64,000 nt of DNA from Abyssibacter sp036156195 (lineage in GTDB: Bacteria; Pseudomonadota; Gammaproteobacteria; Nevskiales; OUC007), in NCBI GenBank assembly GCA_036156195.1, contig JAYZUZ010000007.1:189913-253912 (forward strand), written 5' to 3'. Below are positions 1 through 9,288 of the stretch, piece after piece. The position numbers and the translations under genes were made by a program. Under the pieces are notes generated by a model. It saw only the letters and a program-made list of their open reading frames with translations, did not search any database and had not been told where the DNA came from. Positions within the stretch are counted from its first letter, which is position 1; each line of letters begins with the position of its first letter.

Positions 1-1157
1 AGGACACACCGGGCGGCGTGGGCGCGCTGCGCTTTGATGCCGACGGCAATCTGATCGACGCCTACTCCATCCTGGAAGGCACCCGGAACAACTGCGCCGG
101 CGGCCAGACACCCTGGGGCACCTGGCTGTCCTGCGAGGAGACCACCGGCGGGCAGGTCCACGAATGCGACCCGTTTGGCTCGGCCGCCACTGCCGTGCGC
201 AAGCCCGCGCTGGGCTCGTTCCCGCATGAGGCTGTGGCCATCGACCCGATTCATCATGCCTGCTACATGACCGAAGACGGCGGCAACCAGCGCTTCTGGC
301 GCTTTGTGTCGGACGAGAGCGACCTCAGTGACGACAATGGCGTCACCCGGATGGCGCTGGAGTCCGGCACCCTGCAGGTGCTGACCATCGAGGGCTTCGA
401 AGACGGCGGCTACCCGGACGCGGCCGATGCCCGCAGCCCGCGCCCGGCCACCTGGGAAACCGTGGACATCGACACCTCGGGCCGCGTGCTCTTCCCAACC
501 TTCCAGAACGACGAAACCACGCAAGGCACGCGCTTCGTCGGTGGCGAGGGGATCTGGTACTACGAAATCCCCGAGGCCCTGCGACAATCCCCGGCAGGTG
601 GCAGCGTACCCACCCGCGGCGTGATGTTTTTCGCGACCAAAGGCGACAACCGCGTGTGGGCTTATGACATCGAGAACCAGCTGATCGAGATCATCTACGA
701 CAACGACAACATGCAAATGGAGACCGGCTTCGACCAGGTCGACAATGTCGTGGTCAGCCCATCCGGCGATGTGCTCGTAGCCGAGGATGGCGCGCTCATG
801 CGCCTGGTTGTCGTGGTGCCCAATGGCCAGGCCAAGCTGCTGATGCAGATCACCAAGGGCGGCTCGGAGATCACTGGGCCGGCGTTTACGCCCGATGGTT
901 CGCGCTTGTACTTCAGCAGCCAGCGCGGCCCCAGCGGGGCCGATGGCAGTGGTACCGGCGGCGCCACCTACGAGATCACGATTCCCGAGGCTTATCGTGC
1001 GGCCCCGGTCGCCCCGACGCCAGGTGGCGAAACACCGGATAACTCGGATACCGACCGTCCGCCCACCGGCAGCGCCGGCGCCCTTGGTGCAGCCAGTGTT
1101 GCCGGAGCGGGTCTCGCCGCACTGGCCAGCCGCGCGCTGCGCCCCGGGGACGAGTAG
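1..1157 (+). CDS. PhoX-like (DUF839) phosphatase, C-terminal part, 5' truncated
   Basis: The frame is open back to the window edge (from base 3), so the true start lies upstream; the GTG at 18 is only an internal codon. The protein shows the DUF839/PhoX hallmark TPWGTWLSCEE with a preceding cysteine, then SFPHEAVAID and an EDG segment, as expected for secreted calcium/iron-dependent alkaline phosphatases and relatives. Later blocks (DNVVVSPSGDVLVAEDG, GPAFTPDGSRLYFSSQRG) are propeller blades. The last ~40 residues are a Pro/Gly linker followed by an Ala/Gly/Leu-rich stretch and a few arginines, which could be a membrane-anchoring tail. Family assignment is firm; substrate (phosphomonoesters) is from family knowledge only. 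Confidence 0.85.
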   Translation, partial: DTPGGVGALRFDADGNLIDAYSILEGTRNNCAGGQTPWGTWLSCEETTGGQVHECDPFGSAATAVRKPALGSFPHEAVAIDPIHHACYMTEDGGNQRFWRFVSDESDLSDDNGVTRMALESGTLQVLTIEGFEDGGYPDAADARSPRPATWETVDIDTSGRVLFPTFQNDETTQGTRFVGGEGIWYYEIPEALRQSPAGGSVPTRGVMFFATKGDNRVWAYDIENQLIEIIYDNDNMQMETGFDQVDNVVVSPSGDVLVAEDGALMRLVVVVPNGQAKLLMQITKGGSEITGPAFTPDGSRLYFSSQRGPSGADGSGTGGATYEITIPEAYRAAPVAPTPGGETPDNSDTDRPPTGSAGALGAASVAGAGLAALASRALRPGDE

Positions 1158-1166
1158 ACCTGGCAT

Positions 1167-1202
1167 CGGCGGCCCTGGGTTAATGATGACCCAGCGCCGC
1201 CG
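1167..1202. terminator. long GC-rich hairpin between convergent genes
   Basis: Arms 1167-1180 and 1189-1202 pair at 13 of 14 positions around an 8-nt loop (TAATGATG). It lies between the stop of the PhoX-like gene (1157) and the stop of the convergent glycosidase gene (1221). There is no U-tract on either side, so it may act as a bidirectional barrier or 3'-end stabiliser rather than a textbook intrinsic terminator. Confidence 0.5.
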
Positions 1203-1220
1203 CCGGACCATGGCCCCGGA

Positions 1221-2639
1221 TTACTCGGCCAGAATAAGCAGGGCGTCGGATACCGGACGTTCGGCACCATCCGAGGGCCGGTTCACCACCTGACCGCGGA
1301 CCACCAGGGTCGACGAACCGCCGCCATCCAGATTCATGGCATCGGTCGCGCCCAGATGCTGCATAACCCGCGCTGCGTCGCGCAGTGGCAGACCCACGCT
1401 CCAGTCTGGCTGGCGGCCGTCGCAGACGACTGCCAGCAGCCGACCGCTGGCAGTGCGGCCCACCAACGTGCGTGGGTTAGGGCCATCGACCCAGGTCAGG
1501 CCAAAAAATGGATTGTCGGGATGGCGAAAACCCCCTTGCGCATCGGTGAGCGCGACCGCTCCATCCCGAAGCAGACCGGGACCGCCATTGAGCAGGTGGT
1601 GTTCCGCCGACAATTCCGCAGGTTCACCATCCAGCTGCAACTCGAAGCGCCATCGCAGCAGCTCGGTTGTGGCCAGCATCGCCTCTAATTCAGCCACCCG
1701 CGCACCGGTCGCGACGACGACATAGCCCTTCTCGGGGATAGGACCACCCGGCGCGCGTGTGGACTGTAGCTGGCCATTCGCCCCCAGCACCGCTTCGAGA
1801 CCGTCAACGGCTGCCGTGGCCTGGCCCCAATGCGGGGTATACACGACCAGCTCATCAGGGTCGGTGCAGGTCACATCATGGCGCGCCGCTTCGGTGGGGC
1901 TGTCGCCACCGACACCGCCGCAGTTGCGGATTGCACCCGGCACACGATTCAGTCCGTCGACGGGCGCCCGCAGCGATCCCGCCTGCAACAGCAGTGCGGT
2001 GGAGGTGCGCGGAAACCGCAGCTGATGACCCGAAGCGTCGAACAACAGCGCTTCGCGTGAACCCACGGCCTCGGAAATCAGCTGCCCGTTGAGGGCGGTC
2101 ACACCCGCCGGATCGCCGGCCATCCCGTCGTCGCCCACCTGAGCCGCCGCATCGCCGGTCCCACCCGGCCCCACGACAAAGAAACCGGCATTAATCGCCG
2201 CCAGCGCACCCTGGCTGTTCGCCATGTGCGAGGTCGTCGCCTTCCCGGCGATCTGTCCCTGGGCTAGGGCCGGCTCCAGCCGGCCCTCGAACACCGAGGG
2301 GTCCAATTCCAGCACATGGAAGACATAGGGCCCGCTGACAAACACCGAAGCCAACGAACCGCCGCCGAACTGAACGGACTGCCGAATCTGTTCGCAGGGC
2401 AGCGGCGGCGGCTCCACGCTCGGAGACCCGCGGATGATCCGGTGCAATCGGACACCCGGTGCCAGCAGGCAGTCTTCCCGGACTTCGGAGAGCATCCACC
2501 CCACCGGCAACGGGTCGGCGTTGAGTTCAGATGCCCAGTCGGTCGGGTCCGGCGTGTCGGTGAAACCGGGCGGCGGATCGTCGTCCATGCAACCCGTCAC
2601 CAGCAGCGCCGCTGCGACCGCAACCATCAAACGAGCCAT
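1221..2639 (-). CDS. phosphodiester glycosidase-family (NAGPA domain) lipoprotein
   Basis: The 472-residue protein starts at the ATG at 2639, which gives a lipoprotein signal (MARLMVAVAAALLVTGC, Cys17 lipidation) and avoids overlap with the upstream gene. The C-terminal half carries the NAGPA (PF09992) signature: residues ~435-445 read MNLDGGGSSTL, preceded by VVCDGRQPDWSVGLPLRDAARVM. Members include the mammalian uncovering enzyme (N-acetylglucosamine-1-phosphodiester alpha-N-acetylglucosaminidase) and bacterial exopolysaccharide or cell-wall proteins. The likely location is the periplasmic face of a membrane. An in-frame extension to 2951 exists but overlaps the DUF2452 gene and lacks a signal peptide. 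Substrate is unknown. Confidence 0.85.
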   Translation of the reverse strand: MARLMVAVAAALLVTGCMDDDPPPGFTDTPDPTDWASELNADPLPVGWMLSEVREDCLLAPGVRLHRIIRGSPSVEPPPLPCEQIRQSVQFGGGSLASVFVSGPYVFHVLELDPSVFEGRLEPALAQGQIAGKATTSHMANSQGALAAINAGFFVVGPGGTGDAAAQVGDDGMAGDPAGVTALNGQLISEAVGSREALLFDASGHQLRFPRTSTALLLQAGSLRAPVDGLNRVPGAIRNCGGVGGDSPTEAARHDVTCTDPDELVVYTPHWGQATAAVDGLEAVLGANGQLQSTRAPGGPIPEKGYVVVATGARVAELEAMLATTELLRWRFELQLDGEPAELSAEHHLLNGGPGLLRDGAVALTDAQGGFRHPDNPFFGLTWVDGPNPRTLVGRTASGRLLAVVCDGRQPDWSVGLPLRDAARVMQHLGATDAMNLDGGGSSTLVVRGQVVNRPSDGAERPVSDALLILAE

Positions 2640-2829
2640 CCCGACCAGTGCTGATGCGGTGTTGGCCTGTGTCGCGGTGCTGGAACCCGGCTCAAAACAG
2701 GGCGCGTTCGCACCCAACTGGTGAGTCCGCAACCGCTGCCTGGGGCTTTCTTTGCGTCCCCGCCGGGGGCGATTGAGCCAGCGATGTCGCACCATGATCG
2801 AGGACCCCACGCAGTTGCGGACGCGCAGG

Positions 2830-3438
2830 TTAGCCGTTGCCGGTGACAGCCCGGTGACCTGCGCAAGGGGCGTCCTTCGACGCATGCCCCAATGCCGCAC
2901 GGGCCTGATCGTACGAAAGCCCGGACAGACCCGCGCGAGACAGCGAAGCACCCAGCGAATGTCCCAGTGCGAAACTCAGCACACGTTTGTAATAGGACCG
3001 CTCACGCGCAAACTCGGGCAGGGCATCTTCGATCTGAGCCGCCTGGCGCAAGCGGGTGTCGAAATCGGCACGCGCCTCGTCCAGTTGCTGCATGAACGCC
3101 GTGTCAGTGGAGGCGGCATCGGAGAGTGCCAGCGTCCAGGTCATGTCGTTCTGGAGTATGCACCGACCGATGAAGACGCCAGCCACTGCCTCGCTCCAGT
3201 GCTCTGGGCCCAACATCGACAACCAGAACTTGTCCGGCTTGCGATAGAGAAAATAGGTCCGACCGACCACCGGCCGAAATCCGAACTGACTGCCGAGAAC
3301 AAACAGCGAGGTGAACAACTCGGCCGACACCTGCTCAACCGCCTTGACCGGCGCAGCCAGCCATTGGCCGCGATGTTGCGACAAATCGGCGAGCACGGGG
3401 ACCAGCCCCTTGCCCTGAGGATTGGGGTGCTTGGGCAT
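2830..3438 (-). CDS. DUF2452 family protein
   Basis: A 202-residue soluble protein with no signal peptide. The N-terminus NPQGKGLVPVL and the aromatic block YFLYRKPDKFWLSMLGPEHW look like the DUF2452 family, whose function is unknown. The middle segment (ILQNDMTWTLALSD) and a charged helical C-terminus follow. It lies upstream of, and on the same strand as, the phosphodiester glycosidase gene with a 190-bp gap, and is divergent from the LysM-FecR gene. No clear Shine-Dalgarno precedes the ATG at 3438. The family name is from memory of the N-terminal motif. Confidence 0.7.
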   Translation of the reverse strand: MPKHPNPQGKGLVPVLADLSQHRGQWLAAPVKAVEQVSAELFTSLFVLGSQFGFRPVVGRTYFLYRKPDKFWLSMLGPEHWSEAVAGVFIGRCILQNDMTWTLALSDAASTDTAFMQQLDEARADFDTRLRQAAQIEDALPEFARERSYYKRVLSFALGHSLGASLSRAGLSGLSYDQARAALGHASKDAPCAGHRAVTGNG

Positions 3439-3580
3439 GTCGTATCAGGCGTTTGCGAGACCGCCAGCCTACGCCGCCGGGTGACCGCAGTCAGCCCGTG
3501 CAAAGCCCTGTGGCCTACACAAGCTGGCATGCAGCACGCGCATGACCGACCATGTGTGTCCGCATTTCTAACTAGCCCCC

Positions 3581-4660
3581 ATGCCCCAAAAGCGCTTGAC
3601 CCGAGGAAGGACGCTACGAGCCCTGGCGTGGCTCGTACTCAGTTTCACCAGCTGCCTGGCGATCGCCGCGCCCCGCTTCGACCCGCAGCTCGTCCCCTTC
3701 GAGCAGGCGGGTGAATACGACTACACCGTGCGCCCGGGCGATTCGCTGGGCAGCATTGTGATGCAGCAATACCCGGATCAGCGCGGGCACTGGCAAGACA
3801 TGATGCGAGCCATCTTCACCGCCAACCGAGAACAATTTGTCGGCACCGAGCACCGCCTGCCGGTCGGAACCACGCTGGCACTGCCGGCCGTGGCCCAGCC
3901 AGCGCCGGCGCCTGTGCCCGCGCCGACGCCACTGGCGCCGCTGTATACAGCCGGCAGCGTGGTCAGTCTTGATGGCCAGGACGCCCAGGCGCTGCGCAGT
4001 GACCGGCCCGCACGCGAGCTCAGCAACGGTTCGGCTGTCCATGTGGAAGACACCATTACCACCGGTGACGACAGTCAGGCCGTGGTCCGCCTGATTGACG
4101 GCCGCCTGCTGGTTGTCCGCGAGTCCAGCGAACTCACCATCAATAAGCTGGACACAGACCCGCGAGGCAATATCCGTGGTTCCCTGATGACCCTTGCCCG
4201 TGGCGGACTGCGCTGGGTTAGCAACCTCATCCAGCCGGATCGCGGCGTGGCACCCAACGCCCAGGACAGCGGGGCCGACGCCGCTGAAACCGAGCCTGAT
4301 GCACCGAAGCATCAGTTGCGCACGCCTACTTCCGTCATCGGCATCCGGGGCACGGACTTCGCAGCACAGCTCTGCCAGCCACCCAGCTGCCAGCGACCGC
4401 CGTCCGACGAAGGCACCGTGGTCGGCTTGCTCGACGGCGCCATTGGGCTGAGTAATGACGCCGTCGCGGATGTCGGTCTGGTCCCGGGCGATGTTTTTCT
4501 CGTCAGTGATCCCAGCACGCCGCCGGTCGCACGTCCCGACCTTGCGGCCTTTGTCTTCGGCGACGCTGAGCAAGGCCGCTGGCTGACCCGCTGCAGCGGG
4601 CCACCCGGCAAGCACAGGCTGCACCGCTGCGAACAGCAGTTCGTTCTCGGCGGCGAATAG
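3581..4660 (+). CDS. LysM and FecR domain exported protein
   Basis: 359 residues. A signal peptide (residues 1-30, cleavage after AIAA) is followed by a LysM-type module (about 46-102: YTVRPGDSLGSIV ... LPVGTTLALP), a Pro/Ala linker and a FecR domain (about 150-265) ending in LRTPTSVIGIRGTDF, which is diagnostic for FecR-like periplasmic proteins. LysM binds peptidoglycan; FecR domains typically relay signals or act as scaffolds. There is no adjacent sigma factor, so it is unlikely to be a classic FecIR system. No Shine-Dalgarno is visible before the ATG. The role in the envelope is inferred. Confidence 0.85.
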   Translation: MPQKRLTRGRTLRALAWLVLSFTSCLAIAAPRFDPQLVPFEQAGEYDYTVRPGDSLGSIVMQQYPDQRGHWQDMMRAIFTANREQFVGTEHRLPVGTTLALPAVAQPAPAPVPAPTPLAPLYTAGSVVSLDGQDAQALRSDRPARELSNGSAVHVEDTITTGDDSQAVVRLIDGRLLVVRESSELTINKLDTDPRGNIRGSLMTLARGGLRWVSNLIQPDRGVAPNAQDSGADAAETEPDAPKHQLRTPTSVIGIRGTDFAAQLCQPPSCQRPPSDEGTVVGLLDGAIGLSNDAVADVGLVPGDVFLVSDPSTPPVARPDLAAFVFGDAEQGRWLTRCSGPPGKHRLHRCEQQFVLGGE

Positions 4661-4687
4661 CCCCGCGCAACCCGGGCGGGTCGGCCG

Positions 4688-6103
4688 CTACCAGACCCCG
4701 TTCGTCACGCGCAGCACATAGAAGCCGCTGTAACCGTCGGTGTACCAGATCTCCTTGCGCTCCGGCGCAAAGGCCGGGCTGGACATGGCCCAGTTGCTGG
4801 CCTCGAAAACCGGGGTAATCCGTGGATTGACCGGCGCATTGAAGTAGGCGATTTCCTTGGGTTTCGCCGGGTCGCGAATGTCGAAGACCCGAAGTCCCGA
4901 GACGATCATGCTGCAGGCCACAATGTCCGGATTCACGCGCGTGGGAATGTTGCAGTAATGCCCGGCGTAGCCCTGCACGGGTAGCTGCGCGCCGGGATCG
5001 CCGGCAATCTCGTCCCGGTTCTCTGGCTCATGCACTTCCAGACGCAGATCGGAGACGATCACCGGCTGGGTCTCGTCAGAGATATCGATAATGCGACCGG
5101 CGCCGACCACATCGCCATGGGCCGCCACGCCGCCATCCGGGGAATCCGCCGAGTACTCGTCAATCTCGATCACGTAATCACGGCCATTGCGCGTGAAGGG
5201 GATGGCGTTCTGCGGAATGGTGAGGTTGGGCCAGGTGATGTTGGCGACCTCGTAGACCTGAGGATCTTCGGCGCGCGCCTGGATTTCCGACACATCCAGA
5301 ATCAGCATGCCCTGGCCATCACCCGAGGCGATGTAGGCGCGATTGCCATCGTTGCTGATGGACAACCCGTGCGAGTAGTACGGTCCAGTCCACAGACGTG
5401 TCGGCACCAGCGGATTGGTGATATCCAGCGCCACCAACGTGGGCGTGCCGGGGTTGGCGGAGTAAAAAGTCCGGCCATCCGGCGCCAACCCGCTTTCGTG
5501 TCCCAGGTTGCCGACCAGCGCCGACGACCGGAGTACCGGGCTGCGGCAGTCTTCTGAAATGTCATACACATCGACATTCCCGGGATAAAAACCTGGATTG
5601 CCGGTCACCGCTGCCAGCACGCCGGCCTGCTGCGACACCACCAGTGATTCGTGCGGTGTGAGCATGGCGGGGGTCAGCAAACGCGTCACCAGCTGCGGAT
5701 TGCTGGGGTCCGACATGTCCATGACATTGACGCCGGCCTCGGCATCGAGCGCATTGGTCGGGTAGAGCAGCGTCGAATCGTAGTAGGCGCACTCATTGCC
5801 CTGGTTGTCGGTATAGCGCTCGACCTTGAAACCGCCGACCGTGCCAATGGCATTGGGCACGAGGTAGCTGCCCACGACCTCCATGTTGCAGCGAAAGCCC
5901 TCGGCTGCCCGGCCTTCGGCGTGGTCCTCGGCGCTGACCCGACCCTGCATACCGGTTTCCGGCACCGATCCGGGGCCACAGGCGGCCTTGGGGACCGGCC
6001 CCTGCTGGGCCACAGGCGTGGACGGCGAAGTATCGCTGCCGCTACAGGCAGCCAGCGAACATGCGACCAACACACCACAGCTGGCGACAATCAGTGTTCT
6101 CAC
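4688..6103 (-). CDS. LVIVD-repeat beta-propeller lipoprotein
   Basis: The GTG at 6103 is preferred as start: it follows AGGAG (6111-6116 region) at good spacing and begins the lipoprotein signal VRTLIVASCGVLVACSLAAC. About 471 residues. The body contains repeated blades such as VNVMDMSDPSNPQLVTRL, LVALDITNPLVPTRLW, GRIIDISDETQPVIVSDL and LRVFDIRDPAKPKEIAYF, the LVIVD-type repeat of cell-surface propellers. It ends WYTDGYSGFYVLRVTNGVW. Probably outer-membrane anchored; ligand unknown. It lies 91 bp downstream of the kinase/DUF305 genes on the same strand. Confidence 0.85.
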   Translation of the reverse strand: MRTLIVASCGVLVACSLAACSGSDTSPSTPVAQQGPVPKAACGPGSVPETGMQGRVSAEDHAEGRAAEGFRCNMEVVGSYLVPNAIGTVGGFKVERYTDNQGNECAYYDSTLLYPTNALDAEAGVNVMDMSDPSNPQLVTRLLTPAMLTPHESLVVSQQAGVLAAVTGNPGFYPGNVDVYDISEDCRSPVLRSSALVGNLGHESGLAPDGRTFYSANPGTPTLVALDITNPLVPTRLWTGPYYSHGLSISNDGNRAYIASGDGQGMLILDVSEIQARAEDPQVYEVANITWPNLTIPQNAIPFTRNGRDYVIEIDEYSADSPDGGVAAHGDVVGAGRIIDISDETQPVIVSDLRLEVHEPENRDEIAGDPGAQLPVQGYAGHYCNIPTRVNPDIVACSMIVSGLRVFDIRDPAKPKEIAYFNAPVNPRITPVFEASNWAMSSPAFAPERKEIWYTDGYSGFYVLRVTNGVW

Positions 6104-6194
6104 GGGCAGTCTCCTCAGTGCCGCTTGTTGTGGCACCACATTAGTTGGAATCTTGTCGAGGAAACGGCCGGGCAGCGCCCAGTGGTGGTCGCAA

Positions 6195-6878
6195 TCAGCC
6201 CGGCGGCGGGTGGTCCGGTCGCACCGACTCCAGCATTTTCAGCATGATCCGGATGCCGGCAATCTCTCTGGATTGCTCGAGGACGATATTCGCCGCCACT
6301 CTCCTCACGGCGTGAATTCTGGCATGTCTGGCGGCAAATTGGGCCATTGGCAGCCCGCCCTCGTGATGCGCCTGCATGAGTTCGAGAAAGCGGCGATCGC
6401 GCTCCACCCCCTGCAGAGCGTTCAATGCGGCCAGTTCCTGGGGCGTGGCCAGGCCGGGCATACCGGTGGGTGACGCCTCACAATCCAGCAGGTATTGGCG
6501 CAGCGCCGGGCCGGGCGGCTCGTCGCCCAGCAGCATCCAGCTCATGCTGGTCTCGGGTGGCAGAAACGACTGGTTCCACAGTCGCAGCCAGCCGCGCATC
6601 TCGCCCAACTCCAATAGCTGGGTGCCGATGATATTCCGCGCCAGACCGGCAATCGCCGTCGAGTCGCTCTGCGTCATCATCTGGGCCATTTGCACCGCCT
6701 GCTGATGATGCAGGCTCATCGATTGGGCAAAGCCGATATCCACCGCGCTCGGGGTGGACGCGGCCAGCGCCGCCTGCGCCTGCTGCCGGGTCGTCCACTG
6801 GCTCCAAGAGAGAACAGCAAGCAGCACAGCCAGTGCCGTCAAAGCCGCCATCCCTGATCGACCCAGCCGCGGCATCAC
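6195..6878 (-). CDS. DUF305 (CopM-like) membrane-anchored protein
   Basis: 227 residues with one N-terminal membrane anchor (AALTALAVLLAVLSW). The DUF305 core has two His-rich helices, FAQSMSLHHQQAVQMAQMM and ELMQAHHEGGLPMAQFAA, a duplicated ferritin-like pattern seen in copper-tolerance protein CopM and relatives. The GTG at 6878 and the ATG at 6875 both overlap the kinase stop (GTGATG), implying translational coupling with the kinase gene. Metal binding by the His/Met helices is plausible from the family but not shown here. Confidence 0.85.
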   Translation of the reverse strand: MMPRLGRSGMAALTALAVLLAVLSWSQWTTRQQAQAALAASTPSAVDIGFAQSMSLHHQQAVQMAQMMTQSDSTAIAGLARNIIGTQLLELGEMRGWLRLWNQSFLPPETSMSWMLLGDEPPGPALRQYLLDCEASPTGMPGLATPQELAALNALQGVERDRRFLELMQAHHEGGLPMAQFAARHARIHAVRRVAANIVLEQSREIAGIRIMLKMLESVRPDHPPPG

Positions 6879-9280
6879 GTTCCTGCGGCCAGGTTTTCGA
6901 GAGCCGCGGCCGTTCGTCGGGTTTCGTCGTGATCGTCCCCCAGGGTGCCTCGCAGCAGATTGAGCGCCTCACTCAAATAAACACGAGCCCGCGCGGCCTG
7001 GCCGGACCGAGCCAGGCACCGCCCCATGTTGCCAATAAAGACACCCAGCGAAGGCGAGGTCGGATACTTGAGCTGTCGAGCCAGCGGTTCCATGCGTTCA
7101 AACAATGTCAGGGCCCGGGCATGCTGACCACGGTCATCCAGCGCTGCCGCGTAATAGCCGTAGAACGAGACGTCTGGCGAGGTGATTTCACGACGCATGC
7201 CATCCATGCGCGAGACCACCTCAGCCAGGATGTCGAAAGCGGCGTCCGGGCGACCTTGTGCGCGCAGGGCAAGTGACAAATCGACCATGGAAACCAGCGT
7301 CCCCACGTCGTCACGGCCCCGCACGCGCTCAAAGGTCGCCCAGGCGCTGCGCAACACGGGCTCGGCCTCATCCCATTTGGAGCGCCGCAACAGCAGCATG
7401 CCGTAGCGGTGCTGCGTCTGGGCGATGTCGATGTTGTCCGTGCCCTGCACGCGCATCCGGTCAGCCAGCAGCGCACGCATGCGCGCCTCCGCCGCATCCA
7501 GACGCCCGAGTTCTTGATCGGCAATCGCCAGCCACTGACGAGCGGGAAAGCTCCGCGGATGATCCTGCCCATAACGCTGCTCCAGGATGGGGAGCATTTC
7601 GCTGGCCATGGCGTGAATGTCGTCGTACCGGTGCTGGGGTGCCAGTGCGAAGCAAAGCCACTCCATCATCTCCAGCGTCGTGTCATCCCCGGCACCCAGC
7701 ACTTGTCGGGCGCTGCGCAGCGCAGGACGCAGCAAGGCTTCACAGTCCGCGAAGCGCTGCTGTTCACAGACCGCATGTGCCAACCGGGTCGTGAGTCGCA
7801 GGAACCAGACCGGATCAGCGCGACCGTCGGGAGACTCGACAAGGGGGCGTAGAAACGCCTCGACCTCCTGGTAACGGCCGGCGTTGAGCAGGACGCGGGC
7901 GTAATCATGGCTCATCTGAAGCCGGCCCTCGCTGCCAGACTCAAACGCCGCCTCTGCCAGCGTACGGGCCTCCGTGAGCAGACGCTGCGCCGCATCCAGT
8001 TCACCCAGCGCGTTGTACGACATCCCCAGGCCCCGCTTCAGTTCGGCCCTGACGCGCGGTGGATAACGCTCGGCCCGGGCCTGCAATGTGGCATCGGCAA
8101 AGTCGAGCACGTCCTGTGCAGTCAAGCTCCGCCCGCGGGCCACCGCAGGTGTCGCCGCCGTGAACATTTGCTGGAGAAACGCATTGGCCGCCACGGCTTC
8201 GGCGGTGCGCAGCTCCGCGTCGCCCCGTGCACGCGCCTCCCCGATCGCAAACCAGGTCGCCACGGCTGCACCCAACAGCAGGGAAACCCCGGCCATGGCA
8301 GTCGCCAGCGCCAGCCCCTTGTGCCGGCGAATCAGCAGGCCGAGCAGGTAACTGGCCGTGGGCGGCCGTGCTTCAATGGGTTGCCGACCAAGCACGCGCT
8401 CCAGATCAGCGGCGAATTCGGCCGCCGATCCATACCGGCGAGCCGGGTCACGTGCCAGGGCCTTCATGACCACCGTGGACAGGTCACCGCGCGTGTGGCC
8501 GGCCACGTCGGAGAGTTTGCGGGGCACTTGCTCGCCGAGCATGCGAACAGCCCCCACCAGCGTCATGGCCTCCAGTCCCGGATAGGGGTGCTGGCCGCTG
8601 AGCATTTCGTAGGCCATGACGCCCAGCGCATAGACATCACTGCGCGCATCCACGGCCGCCGTATCCACCAACTGCTCCCAGGGCATGTAGGCAATGGTGC
8701 CGATGACCTGACCCGCCTGCGTCATTTCCGTGGCACCGCCCTGGTCGAGCACGCGTGCCACCCCGAAATCGAGCACCCGAGGCTGCCCATCGTTGTCGAC
8801 CAGCACGTTTGCCGGCTTGAGGTCGCGGTGAATGACCCCTTGGGTGTGCGCGGCATGCACGCTGCGGCAGAGCCGGGCAAACAAAGCCAACTGCTCTGGC
8901 AGCGCCAGTCCTTGCTGCCGGACCGATTCGAGCAGCGGCTGGCCCTCGATGTACTCCATGACCAGATAGGGCAGCGGCCCGGTATCCGTCTGCGCTTCGC
9001 CGGCATCGTAGACCCGCGCAATGCCGGGGTGACTCAACCCCGCCATGAGCTCAATCTCGCGCAGAAACCGCTTGCGAAATGCCTCGGAGGCCACCGCGCC
9101 CCGCAGCACCTTGAGCGCCACCTGGCGATGGGGGTGGGACTGCTCAGCCAGGTAGACACGGCCCATGCTGCCCTCACCGAGTAGGCGCAGAATGCGGTAA
9201 CCCGGAATCTGCAGCTGAACATGCGCCTCCCGAGGTGCGGTAGCAGCGCCTTGCGGGTGAGGTCTGTCTCTTCCGCCCAC
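6875..9280 (-). CDS. transmembrane Ser/Thr protein kinase with TPR sensor half
   Basis: 801 residues. The kinase domain (about 26-297) has the G-loop LGEGSMGRV (34-42), VALK with Lys57, HRDLKPAN (151-158), and DFG at 171-173. One membrane span (about 322-346) separates it from a ~450-residue helical tetratricopeptide-rich region, probably periplasmic. The APE position reads YMPWEQ instead of the usual YM(S/A)PEQ, an oddity in the activation segment. The start is a GTG 8 bp after the upstream lipoprotein gene and has no strong ribosome site, so the first ~20 residues are uncertain. Operon-like with genes on both sides. Substrates unknown. Confidence 0.9.
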   Translation of the reverse strand: MGGRDRPHPQGAATAPREAHVQLQIPGYRILRLLGEGSMGRVYLAEQSHPHRQVALKVLRGAVASEAFRKRFLREIELMAGLSHPGIARVYDAGEAQTDTGPLPYLVMEYIEGQPLLESVRQQGLALPEQLALFARLCRSVHAAHTQGVIHRDLKPANVLVDNDGQPRVLDFGVARVLDQGGATEMTQAGQVIGTIAYMPWEQLVDTAAVDARSDVYALGVMAYEMLSGQHPYPGLEAMTLVGAVRMLGEQVPRKLSDVAGHTRGDLSTVVMKALARDPARRYGSAAEFAADLERVLGRQPIEARPPTASYLLGLLIRRHKGLALATAMAGVSLLLGAAVATWFAIGEARARGDAELRTAEAVAANAFLQQMFTAATPAVARGRSLTAQDVLDFADATLQARAERYPPRVRAELKRGLGMSYNALGELDAAQRLLTEARTLAEAAFESGSEGRLQMSHDYARVLLNAGRYQEVEAFLRPLVESPDGRADPVWFLRLTTRLAHAVCEQQRFADCEALLRPALRSARQVLGAGDDTTLEMMEWLCFALAPQHRYDDIHAMASEMLPILEQRYGQDHPRSFPARQWLAIADQELGRLDAAEARMRALLADRMRVQGTDNIDIAQTQHRYGMLLLRRSKWDEAEPVLRSAWATFERVRGRDDVGTLVSMVDLSLALRAQGRPDAAFDILAEVVSRMDGMRREITSPDVSFYGYYAAALDDRGQHARALTLFERMEPLARQLKYPTSPSLGVFIGNMGRCLARSGQAARARVYLSEALNLLRGTLGDDHDETRRTAAALENLAAGT

Positions 9281-9288
9281 GCCCGGTC

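Noticed and set aside
7907..9184. 425-codon open frame opposite the kinase gene
   Set aside because: It is a GC-bias shadow of the kinase/TPR gene; composition is biased, there is no ribosome site and no recognisable domain.
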